From positions 1 through 64,000 of the forward strand of contig CAYYHU010000005.1 of the NCBI GenBank assembly GCA_964471865.1: DNA of 64,000 bases, given 5' to 3'. The notes below the pieces were generated by a model that did no database searches, was not told where the DNA came from, and saw nothing but the letters and a program-made list of their open reading frames with translations. Below are positions 16,850 to 26,258 of this stretch, piece after piece (positions within the stretch are counted from its first letter, which is position 1; the number at the start of each line of letters is the position of its first letter). Position numbers and translations under genes: made by a program. The DNA is from CAYMUC01 sp964471865. GTDB taxonomy: Bacteria; Actinomycetota; Acidimicrobiia; Acidimicrobiales; Ilumatobacteraceae.

Positions 16850-17422
16850 GTGGCCGTCATCGATGTGGCAGGGTTCGTGGCGGATCTCAAGAGTCATGCC
16901 ATCGACCACGGCTTCCACGTGCACGATGAACGCCACTTCGTGGAGACGTATTCGCTGCGCCAACTCTGGGAGGTCGACGTCCATCCCGAGGAGGCTTGCA
17001 ACGGTCCGATCGACCTGCATCTTTCCCTCGAGGTGGATCCTCGCGCTCTGCTCGGTTTCGAGGATGCCGTTCTGGCGATGGACGACCCCGAAGCGGAACC
17101 TCCCGATGGCTTTGCGTTTCCGTTGGTCTTCACCTGGGCGCTCCCGCCGTTGCGACATCCACCCGATCTCTTGGTTCTCGCCGCTGAGATCGCCGGTGTC
17201 GGCGGGCTCGTCCTTCCCGTCGAGGTCTCTGCGATCGACTCGTTCCATTTCGTGACCGATGCCCCGGAACGGTCCTTGTCACTGGTGGCGAAACTCTCGG
17301 TGCCCTTGAGCGACGTGTATCTCGGAAACGAAGAGGCGCTGTGCGATGTGTTGGATCGCTGCCGAGACGTCAGCCTGGCGCTCTTGGACATGGCGCCGGC
17401 CTGGCTCGGCGTCGACGACTGA
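16850..17422 (+). CDS. Conserved hypothetical protein
   Basis: 190 residues, GTG start, TAGTGT 6 nt upstream. No family recognised. The sequence is acidic and soluble, with IDLHLSLEVDPRALLGFED and FPLVFTWALPPLRHPPDL, and regular alternation of hydrophobic strands; no signal peptide, membrane helix or zinc motif. Divergent from the inositol-phosphatase gene and 63 nt upstream of another small acidic protein. Confidence 0.75.
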   Translation: MAVIDVAGFVADLKSHAIDHGFHVHDERHFVETYSLRQLWEVDVHPEEACNGPIDLHLSLEVDPRALLGFEDAVLAMDDPEAEPPDGFAFPLVFTWALPPLRHPPDLLVLAAEIAGVGGLVLPVEVSAIDSFHFVTDAPERSLSLVAKLSVPLSDVYLGNEEALCDVLDRCRDVSLALLDMAPAWLGVDD

Positions 17423-17485
17423 ACCGGTGGACTCTCTCGAGATCTGACCGCCTACGATGGGCGATGACGCGATGAAGGAGCCGCC

Positions 17486-17851
17486 ATGCGTGCCGACGAA
17501 CTGATCGAGATCCTGCGAGACCTCCCTGGGGACGCGAACGTGGTGGTGGCGGTGGTCGATCCGGTGGTCGACGGTGCCGAGGAAGTGACGTTGCGGCGCT
17601 TCGACCTCGACATCTTGTTGCCCGAGGGCGATGAGGGTGAGAGTTGGCTCGTCGTCGGCGAGGAAAGCGACCTGGACGCGTTCTTGGACGTCATCGAATC
17701 CGGTGAGGACGCCTCAGGCGATGCTTCCGCTGACACCGAGATCGTCGAAACCCTCGTCGCTGACGAGGTGATTCCCCCCGACACCGCGACATCGAATGAT
17801 GATGACGAGGTCGTGGGCCAGGTCGTCGGATTCGAACAGTCTGAGCGCTAG
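17486..17851 (+). CDS. Small acidic hypothetical protein
   Basis: 121 residues with a Shine-Dalgarno (GAAGGAG) 6 nt before ATG 17486. The N-terminus MRADELIEILRDLPGDANVVVAV looks folded; the last 45 residues are Asp/Glu/Ser/Thr-rich and probably disordered. No family recognised. TACGAT at 17453-17458 could be its -10, giving a short leader, unlike most genes here. Confidence 0.65.
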   Translation: MRADELIEILRDLPGDANVVVAVVDPVVDGAEEVTLRRFDLDILLPEGDEGESWLVVGEESDLDAFLDVIESGEDASGDASADTEIVETLVADEVIPPDTATSNDDDEVVGQVVGFEQSER

Positions 17852-18004
17852 TTCAGCCGTCCTCGACGTACTCAGACGCTCGCGAGACCGGCATCACTGG
17901 TGTCTTTGCGTCTCGTGGTCGAGATAGTCAGGTGACCGGCTTGCAGTAACGGGCCGGCGGCGACGCACGCAGGTGTCATCGCGAGGGGTCACCCTCTCCC
18001 CGAG

Positions 18005-18077
18005 TGGGGCGGATGGGGATCGAACCCATGACCGAGCGGTTATGAGCCGCCTGCTCTGACCACTGAGCTACCGCCCC
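18005..18077 (-). tRNA. tRNA with CAU anticodon (Met, or Ile2)
   Basis: Acceptor GGGGCGG/CCGCCCC, anticodon stem GGCGG/CCGCT with loop CTCATAA, T-loop GGTTCGATCC. Discriminator A; CCA is not encoded. The CAU anticodon fits elongator Met, or Ile2 after lysidine modification; elongator Met is favoured by eye, without certainty. Confidence 0.9.
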
Positions 18078-18120
18078 GGTACCGACGCCCGGACGAGCCG
18101 GGCGAGTCGAGATGTTCGAG

Positions 18121-18193
18121 CTCCGGGGGTGGGGGTCGAACCCACAACCTACGGATTAACAGTCCGCCGCTCTGCCGATTGAGCTACCCCGGA
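18121..18193 (-). tRNA. tRNA-Asn (GUU anticodon)
   Basis: Acceptor TCCGGGG/CCCCGGA with discriminator G typical of tRNA-Asn; anticodon stem GCGGA/TCCGT, loop CTGTTAA (GUU); T-arm GTGGGTTCGACCCCCAC. CCA not encoded. It lies 43 nt from the CAU tRNA on the same strand. Confidence 0.93.
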
Positions 18194-18294
18194 AGGCAAC
18201 GCGAGGCTAGCAGCGCCACGGTCCCGTTCCCCAGTCTCGGCGCGTGCGACATCGCGACCACAGGCCTCGAGGATCCGTCGCTTCACCGAGTCGA

Positions 18295-19308
18295 TTACAC
18301 GCCGTCCACATAGCCGCGCAGGCGTTCACCCAGACCGTTACGGCGCAACCGGGCCAGAGTTCGGGCTTCGATCTGTCGGACCCGTTCGCGGGTGATTCCC
18401 AGATCGCGACCGAGTTCGTCCAAAGTCACCGACACGTCACGGTCCAGACCGAAACGTCGCCGCATCAATTCACGTTCGCGATCAGGTAATTCGGCGAGCA
18501 CCTCTTCGACGGCATCGTGAAGAAGACCGCGCGAGGCCACCTCGTCGGGATCGACCGCGTCGGGATCGGCGAGAAAATCACCAAAGCTCGCATCGTCGTC
18601 ACCCACCGGGCTCTCGAGGCTGAGCGTCGAACGGTCATAGAGTCGCAACTCCTCCACCCGCTGAGGAGTGGAGGCCGTCAGTTCCGCCACCTCAGCCGCG
18701 GTCGGAAGCCGCCCGAGGCGTTGGTGGAGATCCCGTTCGACACGCACCATGCGATGAAGCTCATCCACCACATGCACGGGAATACGGATCGTGCGGCTCT
18801 GATCAGCAAGCGCCCGGGTGATCGCCTGGCGAATCCACCAGGTCGCGTAGGTGGAGAACTTGAAACCGCGTTCGTGATCGAACTTGACCACCGCTCGCAT
18901 CAGTCCGAGGTTGCCCTCCTGAACGAGATCGAGCATCGACAGACCTCGGTTCGCGTATCGCTTGGCGATCGACACCACGAGGCGAAGGTTCGCTTCGATC
19001 AGTTCGGCAGTCGCGTCCTCCCCCACCGACACCATGCGTTCGAGACGGCGACGATCCCGGATCGCCATCTCTGCTCCCGACGCGCGGGCCGAGTCGAGGG
19101 TTTCACGCGCGATTCGTCCCCGGTCGATCAGGCTCGCGATCTGACGTTCCTCGGTGGGGTCCAGAAGTTCCACCCGGCCGATCTCGCGCAGATAACGCCG
19201 CATGGAATCGCCGATGTCACCGGGTGAGGTGCTCGAAGCTCGACGACGTCGTCGCTCGCGCAGAAGATGTTCGGCCGCTTCAGCGGCCCGATCCTCGAGA
19301 GTCGTCAC
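18295..19308 (-). CDS. RNA polymerase sigma-70 factor, RpoD-like
   Basis: 337 residues. Region 1.2 SMRRYLREIGRVELLDPTEE; region 2 ANLRLVVSIAKRYANRGLSMLDLVQEGNLGLM and FKFSTYATWWIRQAITRAL; region 3 follows; region 4.2 ITRERVRQIEARTLARLR. No long region 1.1. Start: GTG 19308 overlaps the TGA of dnaG (GTGA), preferred over ATG 19365, which lies inside dnaG. The dnaG-sigma order is the conserved macromolecular-synthesis arrangement, which argues that this is the primary sigma factor. Confidence 0.92.
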   Translation of the reverse strand: MTTLEDRAAEAAEHLLRERRRRRASSTSPGDIGDSMRRYLREIGRVELLDPTEERQIASLIDRGRIARETLDSARASGAEMAIRDRRRLERMVSVGEDATAELIEANLRLVVSIAKRYANRGLSMLDLVQEGNLGLMRAVVKFDHERGFKFSTYATWWIRQAITRALADQSRTIRIPVHVVDELHRMVRVERDLHQRLGRLPTAAEVAELTASTPQRVEELRLYDRSTLSLESPVGDDDASFGDFLADPDAVDPDEVASRGLLHDAVEEVLAELPDRERELMRRRFGLDRDVSVTLDELGRDLGITRERVRQIEARTLARLRRNGLGERLRGYVDGV

Positions 19309-21065
19309 CGGCTGGCAGCTTCCGTCACATCGGGTGCGGTGCGCTGCAACCATCCCAACAACCAAGTCAACGCCTCGGCGGCGGTCTCGGGGCCATCGAG
19401 GCGTTCGAGCGCGAGGCGGGCCTCACGGGCTTCGGCCACGACCTCGGGTTCGGTTCGACGCGACAAACGTTGGAGCCGACGACGCGTCGCAGCAGCGGTC
19501 AGGGTGCGCACCTCGACGAGAGGGTCGGCATCGACGTCAGCGACGCTGGCTCGCTCGATGATCTCTCGAGCCTCCTCACTCGCGAGGCGCATCGCGGCGT
19601 CGAGATCACCACCCGTCTGGGCGATCGCGTCGAAGGCGGCGCCTTCGGCTTCGGAATCGAACAGATCGGGGATCAGCCAGGGAGCGATGTCGTCCCAGCG
19701 CTGGATCAACAGGGTCAACGCCACGAATTCGGCGCTCTCGGGGAGTCGAATCCGCCGTACCGGAGCGGCGGTGAGCGTGTCGGTGCGCGAAGGACTCTGA
19801 GCTGCTGCGACGAGATCGGCAGCCGCCAATCCGGTCACCGCCGCCACCTGACCGGCATACAGTTTGCGTACGTTGACATCAGGATGCTCGTTGACGACAT
19901 CCATGGCGTCGCGGGCGGCTCGGGCTCGGTCCTCGGGGGTGCGCAGCGCTCGTTTTGCCAACACCCGGTCGAGACGAAACCCGAGAAACGGGGTCGCGTC
20001 ATCGATGGCGGCTCGTAGCGCATCGGGGTCTCGTCCGGCGAGATCACCCGGGTCGCTGCCTTCGGGCAAGCGCGCCACGGCGACGGACACGTCATAACGC
20101 TTCTCCCATTCATAGAAACGAGCCGCTGCTCCCTGGCCGGCGGCATCGGCGTCGAACGCGAGCACCACCCGCGATGCGAACCGTTTCAGCAACCGGACAT
20201 GCTCCTCGGTGAGAGCGGTGCCACAGGTCGCCACGGCCCGAGACACCCCCACCCGATGGAATCCGATCACATCGGTGTAGCCCTCGCACACGATCACCTG
20301 ATCGGCAGTCACGATGTCGCTTTTGGACCAGGACAACCCGTAGAGGGTTTTCGACTTCGCATAGACCGGGGTCTCCGTCGAGTTCTTGTACTTCGCGGGA
20401 TCGCTCGATCCCGGCAGGATTCGTCCACCGAACGCGACGGTGTCGCCGACATCGTTGGTGATCGGAAACATGATGCGACCTCGGAACGAATCCTGAAGTC
20501 GTCCGGCGCGGTTCTTGAACGCCAAACCGGCTTCGACCAACCGGTCCCCCGGTACCCCGAGGGCTCGCACCAAGGTGTCCCAGTCATCGGGAGCCCATCC
20601 GAGACGAAAACGTCGCGCCACGTCCCCGGCGAGCCCACGCGACCGCAGATAGTCCCGGGCGGCTCGGGCGTCCGGGGCGCTCAGGAGTCGCTCATGAAAC
20701 CAGCCCGCCGCCGCGTCGAGAACCTCGAGAAGCTCTTTGCGACGTCGACGATCCTGATTTTCACCACCCGAGGTGTAGTGCAACTGGATTCCGGCGCGAT
20801 TCGCGAGATGCTCCACTGCTGCGACGAAGTCGAGATGTTCGATCTCTTGGACGAACTTGAACACGTCTCCGCCGGCCCCACAGCCGAAACACTTGTATCG
20901 GCCGGTTTCCTCGCGGACGTTGAACGACCCCGATTTCTCGGAATGGAACGGGCACAACCCCACCCAGTTGCGTCCCACTCGCCGCAGCGCCACGTACTGC
21001 TGGATCACATCGGCGATGGGAGAGGCATCCCGTACCCGCTCGATGTCCTCGTCGACGATGGCCAT
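19305..21065 (-). CDS. dnaG: DNA primase
   Basis: 586 residues. N-terminal CHC2 zinc finger: CPFHSEKSGSFNVREE then YKCFGCGAGGDVFKF. RNA polymerase domain; Toprim motif VIVCEGYTDVIGF with AFDADAAGQGA. The C-terminal helicase-interaction domain is present but divergent. Synthesises RNA primers at the replication fork. TAGCCT lies 9 nt before ATG 21065, suggesting a short or leaderless transcript; overlaps the downstream sigma gene by 4 nt. Confidence 0.96.
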   Translation of the reverse strand: MAIVDEDIERVRDASPIADVIQQYVALRRVGRNWVGLCPFHSEKSGSFNVREETGRYKCFGCGAGGDVFKFVQEIEHLDFVAAVEHLANRAGIQLHYTSGGENQDRRRRKELLEVLDAAAGWFHERLLSAPDARAARDYLRSRGLAGDVARRFRLGWAPDDWDTLVRALGVPGDRLVEAGLAFKNRAGRLQDSFRGRIMFPITNDVGDTVAFGGRILPGSSDPAKYKNSTETPVYAKSKTLYGLSWSKSDIVTADQVIVCEGYTDVIGFHRVGVSRAVATCGTALTEEHVRLLKRFASRVVLAFDADAAGQGAAARFYEWEKRYDVSVAVARLPEGSDPGDLAGRDPDALRAAIDDATPFLGFRLDRVLAKRALRTPEDRARAARDAMDVVNEHPDVNVRKLYAGQVAAVTGLAAADLVAAAQSPSRTDTLTAAPVRRIRLPESAEFVALTLLIQRWDDIAPWLIPDLFDSEAEGAAFDAIAQTGGDLDAAMRLASEEAREIIERASVADVDADPLVEVRTLTAAATRRRLQRLSRRTEPEVVAEAREARLALERLDGPETAAEALTWLLGWLQRTAPDVTEAASR

Positions 21066-21172
21066 GCCCGCCCGAGGCTAGCCACCTACGCGGGCCTGTG
21101 ATCCCGCGTTCGCGAGGGTTCGTCCGAGTGGACCAGAAACCACTAGGTCCGACGGCGGTGGCGCTGGTGACC

Positions 21173-23830
21173 TCAGGCGGTCGTGGCGGCGGCTCGCAGC
21201 ACGCTCTGCGCCGCCGCGAGGCGAGCTACGGGCACCCGATAGGGCGAACACGACACGTAGTCGAGACCCGCTCGGTAGAACACCTCGATCGATTCGGGAT
21301 CGCCTCCGTGTTCGCCGCAGACTCCCAGTTTGAGATCCGGTCGGGTGGATCGCCCGCGTTCGGCTCCGAGCCGGACGAGTTCTGCGACCCCACCCGTGTC
21401 GATCGTGTCGAAGGGGTTGCGAGCCAGCAGCCCTCGTTCGAGATAGGCCGGCATCATGCGGCTTTCGACATCGTCGCGTGAGAACCCGAAGGTCATCTGG
21501 GTCAGATCGTTCGTTCCGAAACTGAAGAAGTCCGCGACCTCGGCGATCTCATCGGCACGCAATGCCGCGCGGGGCGTTTCCACCATCGTGCCAATGGACA
21601 CCTTGGCGCGTCGACGGGATCCCGCAGTGGCCTCGGCGATGGCCTCGGTGGCCCAGGACCGCGCGAGAGCGAGCTCCTCACGGGTCACGGTCAACGGGAT
21701 CATGATCTCCACGATCGGCTTGCCTCCAGCTGCGATACGAATGGCTGCGGCTTCCATGAGCGCACGCACCTGCATCGCATAGAGGCCGGGCTTGACCACG
21801 CCGAGACGCACCCCTCTGGTGCCGAGCATCGGGTTGGCCTCACTCCATGCTTCCGCCGCCTGCAACAGCCGCGTCTCGGTCTCGTCGAGGCCTTCGGTGG
21901 CCGCCTTGACATGGAGTTCTTCGAGCCGGGGCAAGAACTCGTGCAGAGGCGGATCGAGGAGACGCACCGTGACGGGAAGCCCGTCCATCGCTTCGAGGAC
22001 CTCGACGAAGTCGGCTCGCTGGACCTCGAGCAGTTCGGCGAGTGCTGCAGCCTCCTCAGTGGGGGTGTCAGCAAGGATCATCCGCCGCACGACGGGCAGT
22101 CGGTCGGGAGCGAGGAACATGTGCTCGGTGCGACACAGACCGATGCCTTCGGCCCCGAGTTGACGGGCGACGGCTGCATCGTCCCCGGTGTCGGCATTGG
22201 CGCGCACTGCAAGATGTCCCTTGCGGATGGCATCGGCCCAGCGCAACACGGTGGTGAACTCAGGAGGTGGTTCGGCACTGGTCATCGCCACCTCGCCGAC
22301 CATCACCTCACCGGTGGTGCCATCGATCGAGATGATGTCGCCCTCGTTGACGGTGACCCCATCGACGCTGAACGAGCGACCCTCGATGCGCACTGCCTCG
22401 GCGCCCACGACCGCGGGAGTGCCCCAGCCTCGCGCCACCACCGCGGCATGGCTCACGAGCCCTCCACGAGCGGTGAGGATCCCCTGAGCCACCATCATTC
22501 CGTGGACGTCTTCGGGACTGGTCTCGTTGCGGACCAGGATCACGTCCTCACCGCGATCCGCCGCATCAGCGGCGTCATCGGCAGTGAAATACACCTTGCC
22601 AACCGCGGCACCGGGCGACGCAGCGAGACCTGTGGTCAACACCGAGGATCCCGAACCTTCGAACTGGGCGTGCAACACCTGATCGAGATGATCTTCGGTG
22701 ATGCGCATCACCGCTTCCTCGCGGCTGATCTTCCAGGTCGAACCGTCGGGAGCCTTCGTGCCTTTGGTCATGTCGACAGCCATCTTGAGCGCAGCAGTTC
22801 CCGTGCGCTTCCCGACACGGGTCTGCAGCATCCACAAACGGCCCTGTTCGATGGTGAACTCTGTATCGCACATGTCGCGGTAATGAGCTTCGAGTCGGGC
22901 GAGTATGTCGAGCAATTCCGCGGTCAGATCCGGGAAGTGTCTCGCCATGGCGTCGAGGTCCTCGGTGTTGCGGATCCCCGCCACCACGTCCTCGCCCTGC
23001 GCATTGACGAGGAAATCTCCATAGGGTCGCTTCTCCCCCGTCGCGGCGTCCCGGGTGAACGCGACTCCGGTTCCGGACCGATCGTCGCGGTTACCGAACA
23101 CCATCGCTTGGACGTTGACCGCGGTTCCGAGATCGTGACCGATGCGTTCGCGCGTGCGGTATGCGACGGCACGAGCCCCGTTCCAGGATCGGAACACGGC
23201 TTCGACGGCGGCTTTCAACTGGGCGCGAGGGTCTTGGGGGAACGCCTTGCCGGTCACGTCGGCGACCAGGTCGAGAGAGCGCCGACACAGTTGCGCGAGC
23301 CGGGCGGCGTCGAGATCGGCGTCGTTGCGGACTCCGGCGAGACGCCGGGCCTCTTCGAGCAACTCTTCGAACCGGTCCCCCTCGACACCCAGCACGATGC
23401 GCGCATACATCGCGATGAAACGCCGATAGGTGTCATAGGCGAAACGTTCATCGCTCGTCACCTCGGCCAGACCCTTGACGCTCGCGTCGTTGAGACCGAG
23501 GTTCAACACGGTGTCCATCATTCCGGGCATGGAGAACTTGGCTCCTGATCGCACGCTGACCAGCAGCGGATCCCGGGGATCTCCGAGTTGACGTTTCATC
23601 CGCTTTTCGAGCCGCGCGATATGCCGGTCGATCTCCTCGTCGAGACCCTGGGGCCATCCTCCGGCCAGATAGTCGGTACAGGTCGGAGTCGTGATCGTGA
23701 AACCAGGAGGTACGGGAAGCCCGAGCACCGAGGTCATCTCAGCCAGATTCGCCCCCTTGCCTCCGAGCAGGTCTTTGAGCTCCATCGGAGGCCGACGGTG
23801 ACGATGGTCGAACGCGTAGATGTAGGGCAC
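21173..23830 (-). CDS. ppdK: Pyruvate, phosphate dikinase
   Basis: 885 residues, the usual family length. N-terminal nucleotide-binding domain: DLLGGKGANLAEMTSVLGLPV and SVRSGAKFSMPGMMDTVLN; central phosphohistidine domain with TARGGLVSHAAVVARGWG (catalytic His); C-terminal PEP/pyruvate barrel with GLCRTEHMF and GVCGEHGGDPE (catalytic Cys). Interconverts pyruvate + ATP + Pi and PEP + AMP + PPi. GTG 23830 is chosen because the protein should begin MPYIYAF and TAGACT lies 8 nt upstream; the frame is open far upstream but that part is not homologous. Confidence 0.95.
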   Translation of the reverse strand: MPYIYAFDHRHRRPPMELKDLLGGKGANLAEMTSVLGLPVPPGFTITTPTCTDYLAGGWPQGLDEEIDRHIARLEKRMKRQLGDPRDPLLVSVRSGAKFSMPGMMDTVLNLGLNDASVKGLAEVTSDERFAYDTYRRFIAMYARIVLGVEGDRFEELLEEARRLAGVRNDADLDAARLAQLCRRSLDLVADVTGKAFPQDPRAQLKAAVEAVFRSWNGARAVAYRTRERIGHDLGTAVNVQAMVFGNRDDRSGTGVAFTRDAATGEKRPYGDFLVNAQGEDVVAGIRNTEDLDAMARHFPDLTAELLDILARLEAHYRDMCDTEFTIEQGRLWMLQTRVGKRTGTAALKMAVDMTKGTKAPDGSTWKISREEAVMRITEDHLDQVLHAQFEGSGSSVLTTGLAASPGAAVGKVYFTADDAADAADRGEDVILVRNETSPEDVHGMMVAQGILTARGGLVSHAAVVARGWGTPAVVGAEAVRIEGRSFSVDGVTVNEGDIISIDGTTGEVMVGEVAMTSAEPPPEFTTVLRWADAIRKGHLAVRANADTGDDAAVARQLGAEGIGLCRTEHMFLAPDRLPVVRRMILADTPTEEAAALAELLEVQRADFVEVLEAMDGLPVTVRLLDPPLHEFLPRLEELHVKAATEGLDETETRLLQAAEAWSEANPMLGTRGVRLGVVKPGLYAMQVRALMEAAAIRIAAGGKPIVEIMIPLTVTREELALARSWATEAIAEATAGSRRRAKVSIGTMVETPRAALRADEIAEVADFFSFGTNDLTQMTFGFSRDDVESRMMPAYLERGLLARNPFDTIDTGGVAELVRLGAERGRSTRPDLKLGVCGEHGGDPESIEVFYRAGLDYVSCSPYRVPVARLAAAQSVLRAAATTA

Positions 23831-23838
23831 GTCGGCCG

Positions 23839-23844
23839 AGTCTA
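23839..23844 (-). promoter_or_regulatory. Putative -10 (TAGACT) for ppdK
   Basis: TAGACT on the minus strand, 8 nt before GTG 23830, inside the 11-nt gap to ygfZ and its 3' end. Confidence 0.4.
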
Positions 23845-24627
23845 GGTGCCCATGCCCACCGGCTCGCCTGCTGCGATGGAGCGTTTCACCAGGGCGAGGG
23901 CGTGGCTGCCAGCGACCGAGGTGTACCGGGCGACCTCGACCCCGTCCACGATCACCGGATCCCCGACCTGGGTACCGGCGGGCACACTGAAGCGGCGCAA
24001 CGTCCGCGGCGCTTGCGCCCCTCGGCTGTCCATTCGCTCGACGAGTTCCTGGCCGGGATAGCACCCTTTGGTGAACGACACCGCGACGGGAACCACGCCG
24101 ATTTCGGCGGGCAGCGATGACTCGGTGATCTCGGCTCCCATCGCCGGCCATCCCGACGCGACGCGGGCCGCGTCGATGTCCTCGGTCGTACCTTGCGCGA
24201 TGCCCACGGGGGGTGTCGGATCGGGACCGACGATGTCGAGAGCGGTACCGTCACCCCACCACGCCGGAACCAGGACCCCGCCCGGGGTCGGGCTCACCGT
24301 GGAGGCCTCAGGGCCCCGCACGGCGATACAACGCCACGGGATCGCCGTGACCTTGGCGTCGACTCGAATCATGAAACGGGTCAAACGGGCGGTCATGGGC
24401 TCGAGAAAGCCGGCGTCGACATCGATGACATAGGCGTGGTCCCCACTGCGCAGCACTCGCACGAGGGCCGACACCTTTCCCTGGGGTTCGAGCAGTAACG
24501 AGGGCCGAGCCTCGCCCACGGCCAACGTCGAGAGATCCTGAGCAAGCTGGGACTGGAGATATTTCAGCGCGTCAGCGCCTTCGACCATGACGAAATCCCG
24601 CGGTGTCTGCGCCCATACCGTCGTCAT
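23842..24627 (-). CDS. ygfZ: YgfZ/GcvT-domain folate-binding protein
   Basis: 261 residues. The family signature KGCYPGQELVERMDSRG (KGCYxGQE) is intact. N-terminus FVMVEGADALKYLQSQLAQDL matches YgfZ. YgfZ proteins use tetrahydrofolate to support Fe-S cluster enzymes. Start ATG 24627 has GAGGAG 6 nt upstream; the open frame extends to 24810 but that part is Arg-rich and not conserved. Confidence 0.88.
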   Translation of the reverse strand: MTTVWAQTPRDFVMVEGADALKYLQSQLAQDLSTLAVGEARPSLLLEPQGKVSALVRVLRSGDHAYVIDVDAGFLEPMTARLTRFMIRVDAKVTAIPWRCIAVRGPEASTVSPTPGGVLVPAWWGDGTALDIVGPDPTPPVGIAQGTTEDIDAARVASGWPAMGAEITESSLPAEIGVVPVAVSFTKGCYPGQELVERMDSRGAQAPRTLRRFSVPAGTQVGDPVIVDGVEVARYTSVAGSHALALVKRSIAAGEPVGMGT

Positions 24628-24716
24628 CACGTTCTCCTCGCTCGGATCGATGCCAGCACCGCCCGACACGGCGCCTCGGCTCTCGATCCTGACCGATTCC
24701 CGATGTCGATGAGAAC

Positions 24717-26258
24717 TCAGTCTCGGCGCGTCGCGGCGGCGCGCCTCGCTGCGGTCATACGTTGCGCTGCGGGCACGGCCGCGAGCAGCGCTGCGGCCTT
24801 GTTCGCGCATTCGAGGTCCTCGTCACCAGGATCCGAATCGGCGACGATTCCGGCTCCCGCCTGACAGAACGCGCCGTCGGCACCGATGAACATGGTGCGG
24901 ATCGCGATCGCCGTGTCGAGGTTGCCAGAAAAGTCCACATAGCCGACGACCCCGGCGTATGGGCCGCGTTTCACCGGTTCGAGTTCGTCGATGATCTCCA
25001 TGGCCCGCACTTTGGGCGCTCCCGAGACCGTGCCCGCCGGCAGGGTGGCACGCAACACGTCCACCGGTCCGAGCCCAGGGCGAAGAGCACCTGAGACCTG
25101 GGAGGTCAGGTGCATGACATGGCTGTAGCGCTCGAGAATCATCAACTCGTCGACGTTCATGGTCCCGAAACTCGCGACCCGTCCGACATCGTTACGAGCC
25201 AGATCGACGAGCATCACGTGTTCGGCGACCTCTTTGGGATGTTCACGAAGTTCAGCCGCGAGGCGACGATCGTGTTCATCGTCACGACCTCGTTTGCGAG
25301 TGCCGGCGATCGGACGCGAGATCACCCGGCCGTCGAGAAGTTGCACCATGGGTTCAGGCGAGGATCCCACCAGGGTCACCTCGGGATGACGAACCAGATA
25401 CATGTACGGGCTCGGATTCACCTGGCGTAACACCCGGTAGACATCGAAGGGGTCGGCGTCGAGATCGATCTCGAAGCGTTGCGACAACACGACCTGGAAG
25501 ATGTCGCCGGCGCGGATGTACTCCTTGGCGACCTCCACCGCTCGCCGATACCGCTCCCCGGCCATCGAGGACCGGAACTCGGGGCCGGCTTCTGCGCGGA
25601 TAGGCGGCTCGACCGGCAGATGGTCGAGAGGGCGAGACAGATCCTCGATCGCCTCGACGAGGCGGGCCACGGCCTCGTCATAGGCCTGATCGCGGCCTCG
25701 GGCATCGAGTCCGAACACCGGAACGCTCTCGATCAGCGATACCCGTTGACGCCAGTGGTCAAAGGCTGCGAGCGACCCGATGACGCTCATGACCGCATCG
25801 GGCATGCCGGTGGTGTCTTCGGGGCTATGGGGCAGATTCTCGACCTCGCGCACCACGTCGTAGCCGAGATACCCCATCACCCCACCCTGCAGAGGCGGCA
25901 GATCGGGAAGGACCGGAGCCCGATACACCGACAACAGCGATTCGATCGCGGCGAGCATGCCCGCATCGGTCGGCATCGAGTCGGGCACCTGACCTTCGAC
26001 CTCGAGACGCCCTTGACGCAACGTCAAGGTGGCTCGGGGTCGCCGACCCACGAACGAGAACCGACTCCAGCGTTCACCGTGTTCCACCGATTCGAGCAGG
26101 AACCCGGGCTCGTCTCCGACGAGTTTGGCAAAGGCGGCGACGGGCGTGTCGAGATCAGCGAGCAGTTCGGTCCACACCGGCACCACGGTGTGCTCTCGGG
26201 CGAGGGCGTGGAACTCGTCGCGGCTGATTCCGAGACGCGGAGTGGCGGGGAAAGTCAT
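24717..26258 (-). CDS. trpE: Anthranilate synthase component I
   Basis: 513 residues. Chorismate-binding motifs include GDIFQVVLSQRFEIDL, RHPEVTLVGSSPEPMV, GTRKRGRDDEHD, EHVMLVDLARNDVGRV, PAGTVSGAPKVRAMEIIDELE and AGAGIVADSDPGDE. The N-terminal LLES segment is the typical Trp feedback site. Converts chorismate and ammonia to anthranilate; the glutaminase partner trpG is not in the window. Start overlaps the stop of hisI by 4 nt, so tryptophan and histidine synthesis genes share a transcript. Confidence 0.95.
   Translation of the reverse strand: MTFPATPRLGISRDEFHALAREHTVVPVWTELLADLDTPVAAFAKLVGDEPGFLLESVEHGERWSRFSFVGRRPRATLTLRQGRLEVEGQVPDSMPTDAGMLAAIESLLSVYRAPVLPDLPPLQGGVMGYLGYDVVREVENLPHSPEDTTGMPDAVMSVIGSLAAFDHWRQRVSLIESVPVFGLDARGRDQAYDEAVARLVEAIEDLSRPLDHLPVEPPIRAEAGPEFRSSMAGERYRRAVEVAKEYIRAGDIFQVVLSQRFEIDLDADPFDVYRVLRQVNPSPYMYLVRHPEVTLVGSSPEPMVQLLDGRVISRPIAGTRKRGRDDEHDRRLAAELREHPKEVAEHVMLVDLARNDVGRVASFGTMNVDELMILERYSHVMHLTSQVSGALRPGLGPVDVLRATLPAGTVSGAPKVRAMEIIDELEPVKRGPYAGVVGYVDFSGNLDTAIAIRTMFIGADGAFCQAGAGIVADSDPGDEDLECANKAAALLAAVPAAQRMTAARRAAATRRD

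Noticed and set aside
21911..23548. 545-codon open frame on the plus strand
   Set aside because: Antisense to ppdK, His/Arg-rich and without homology.
23831..24151. N-terminal extension of ppdK to an ATG at 24151
   Set aside because: The extension lies inside ygfZ, is Arg/Gly-rich and not found in the family; GTG 23830 fits family length.
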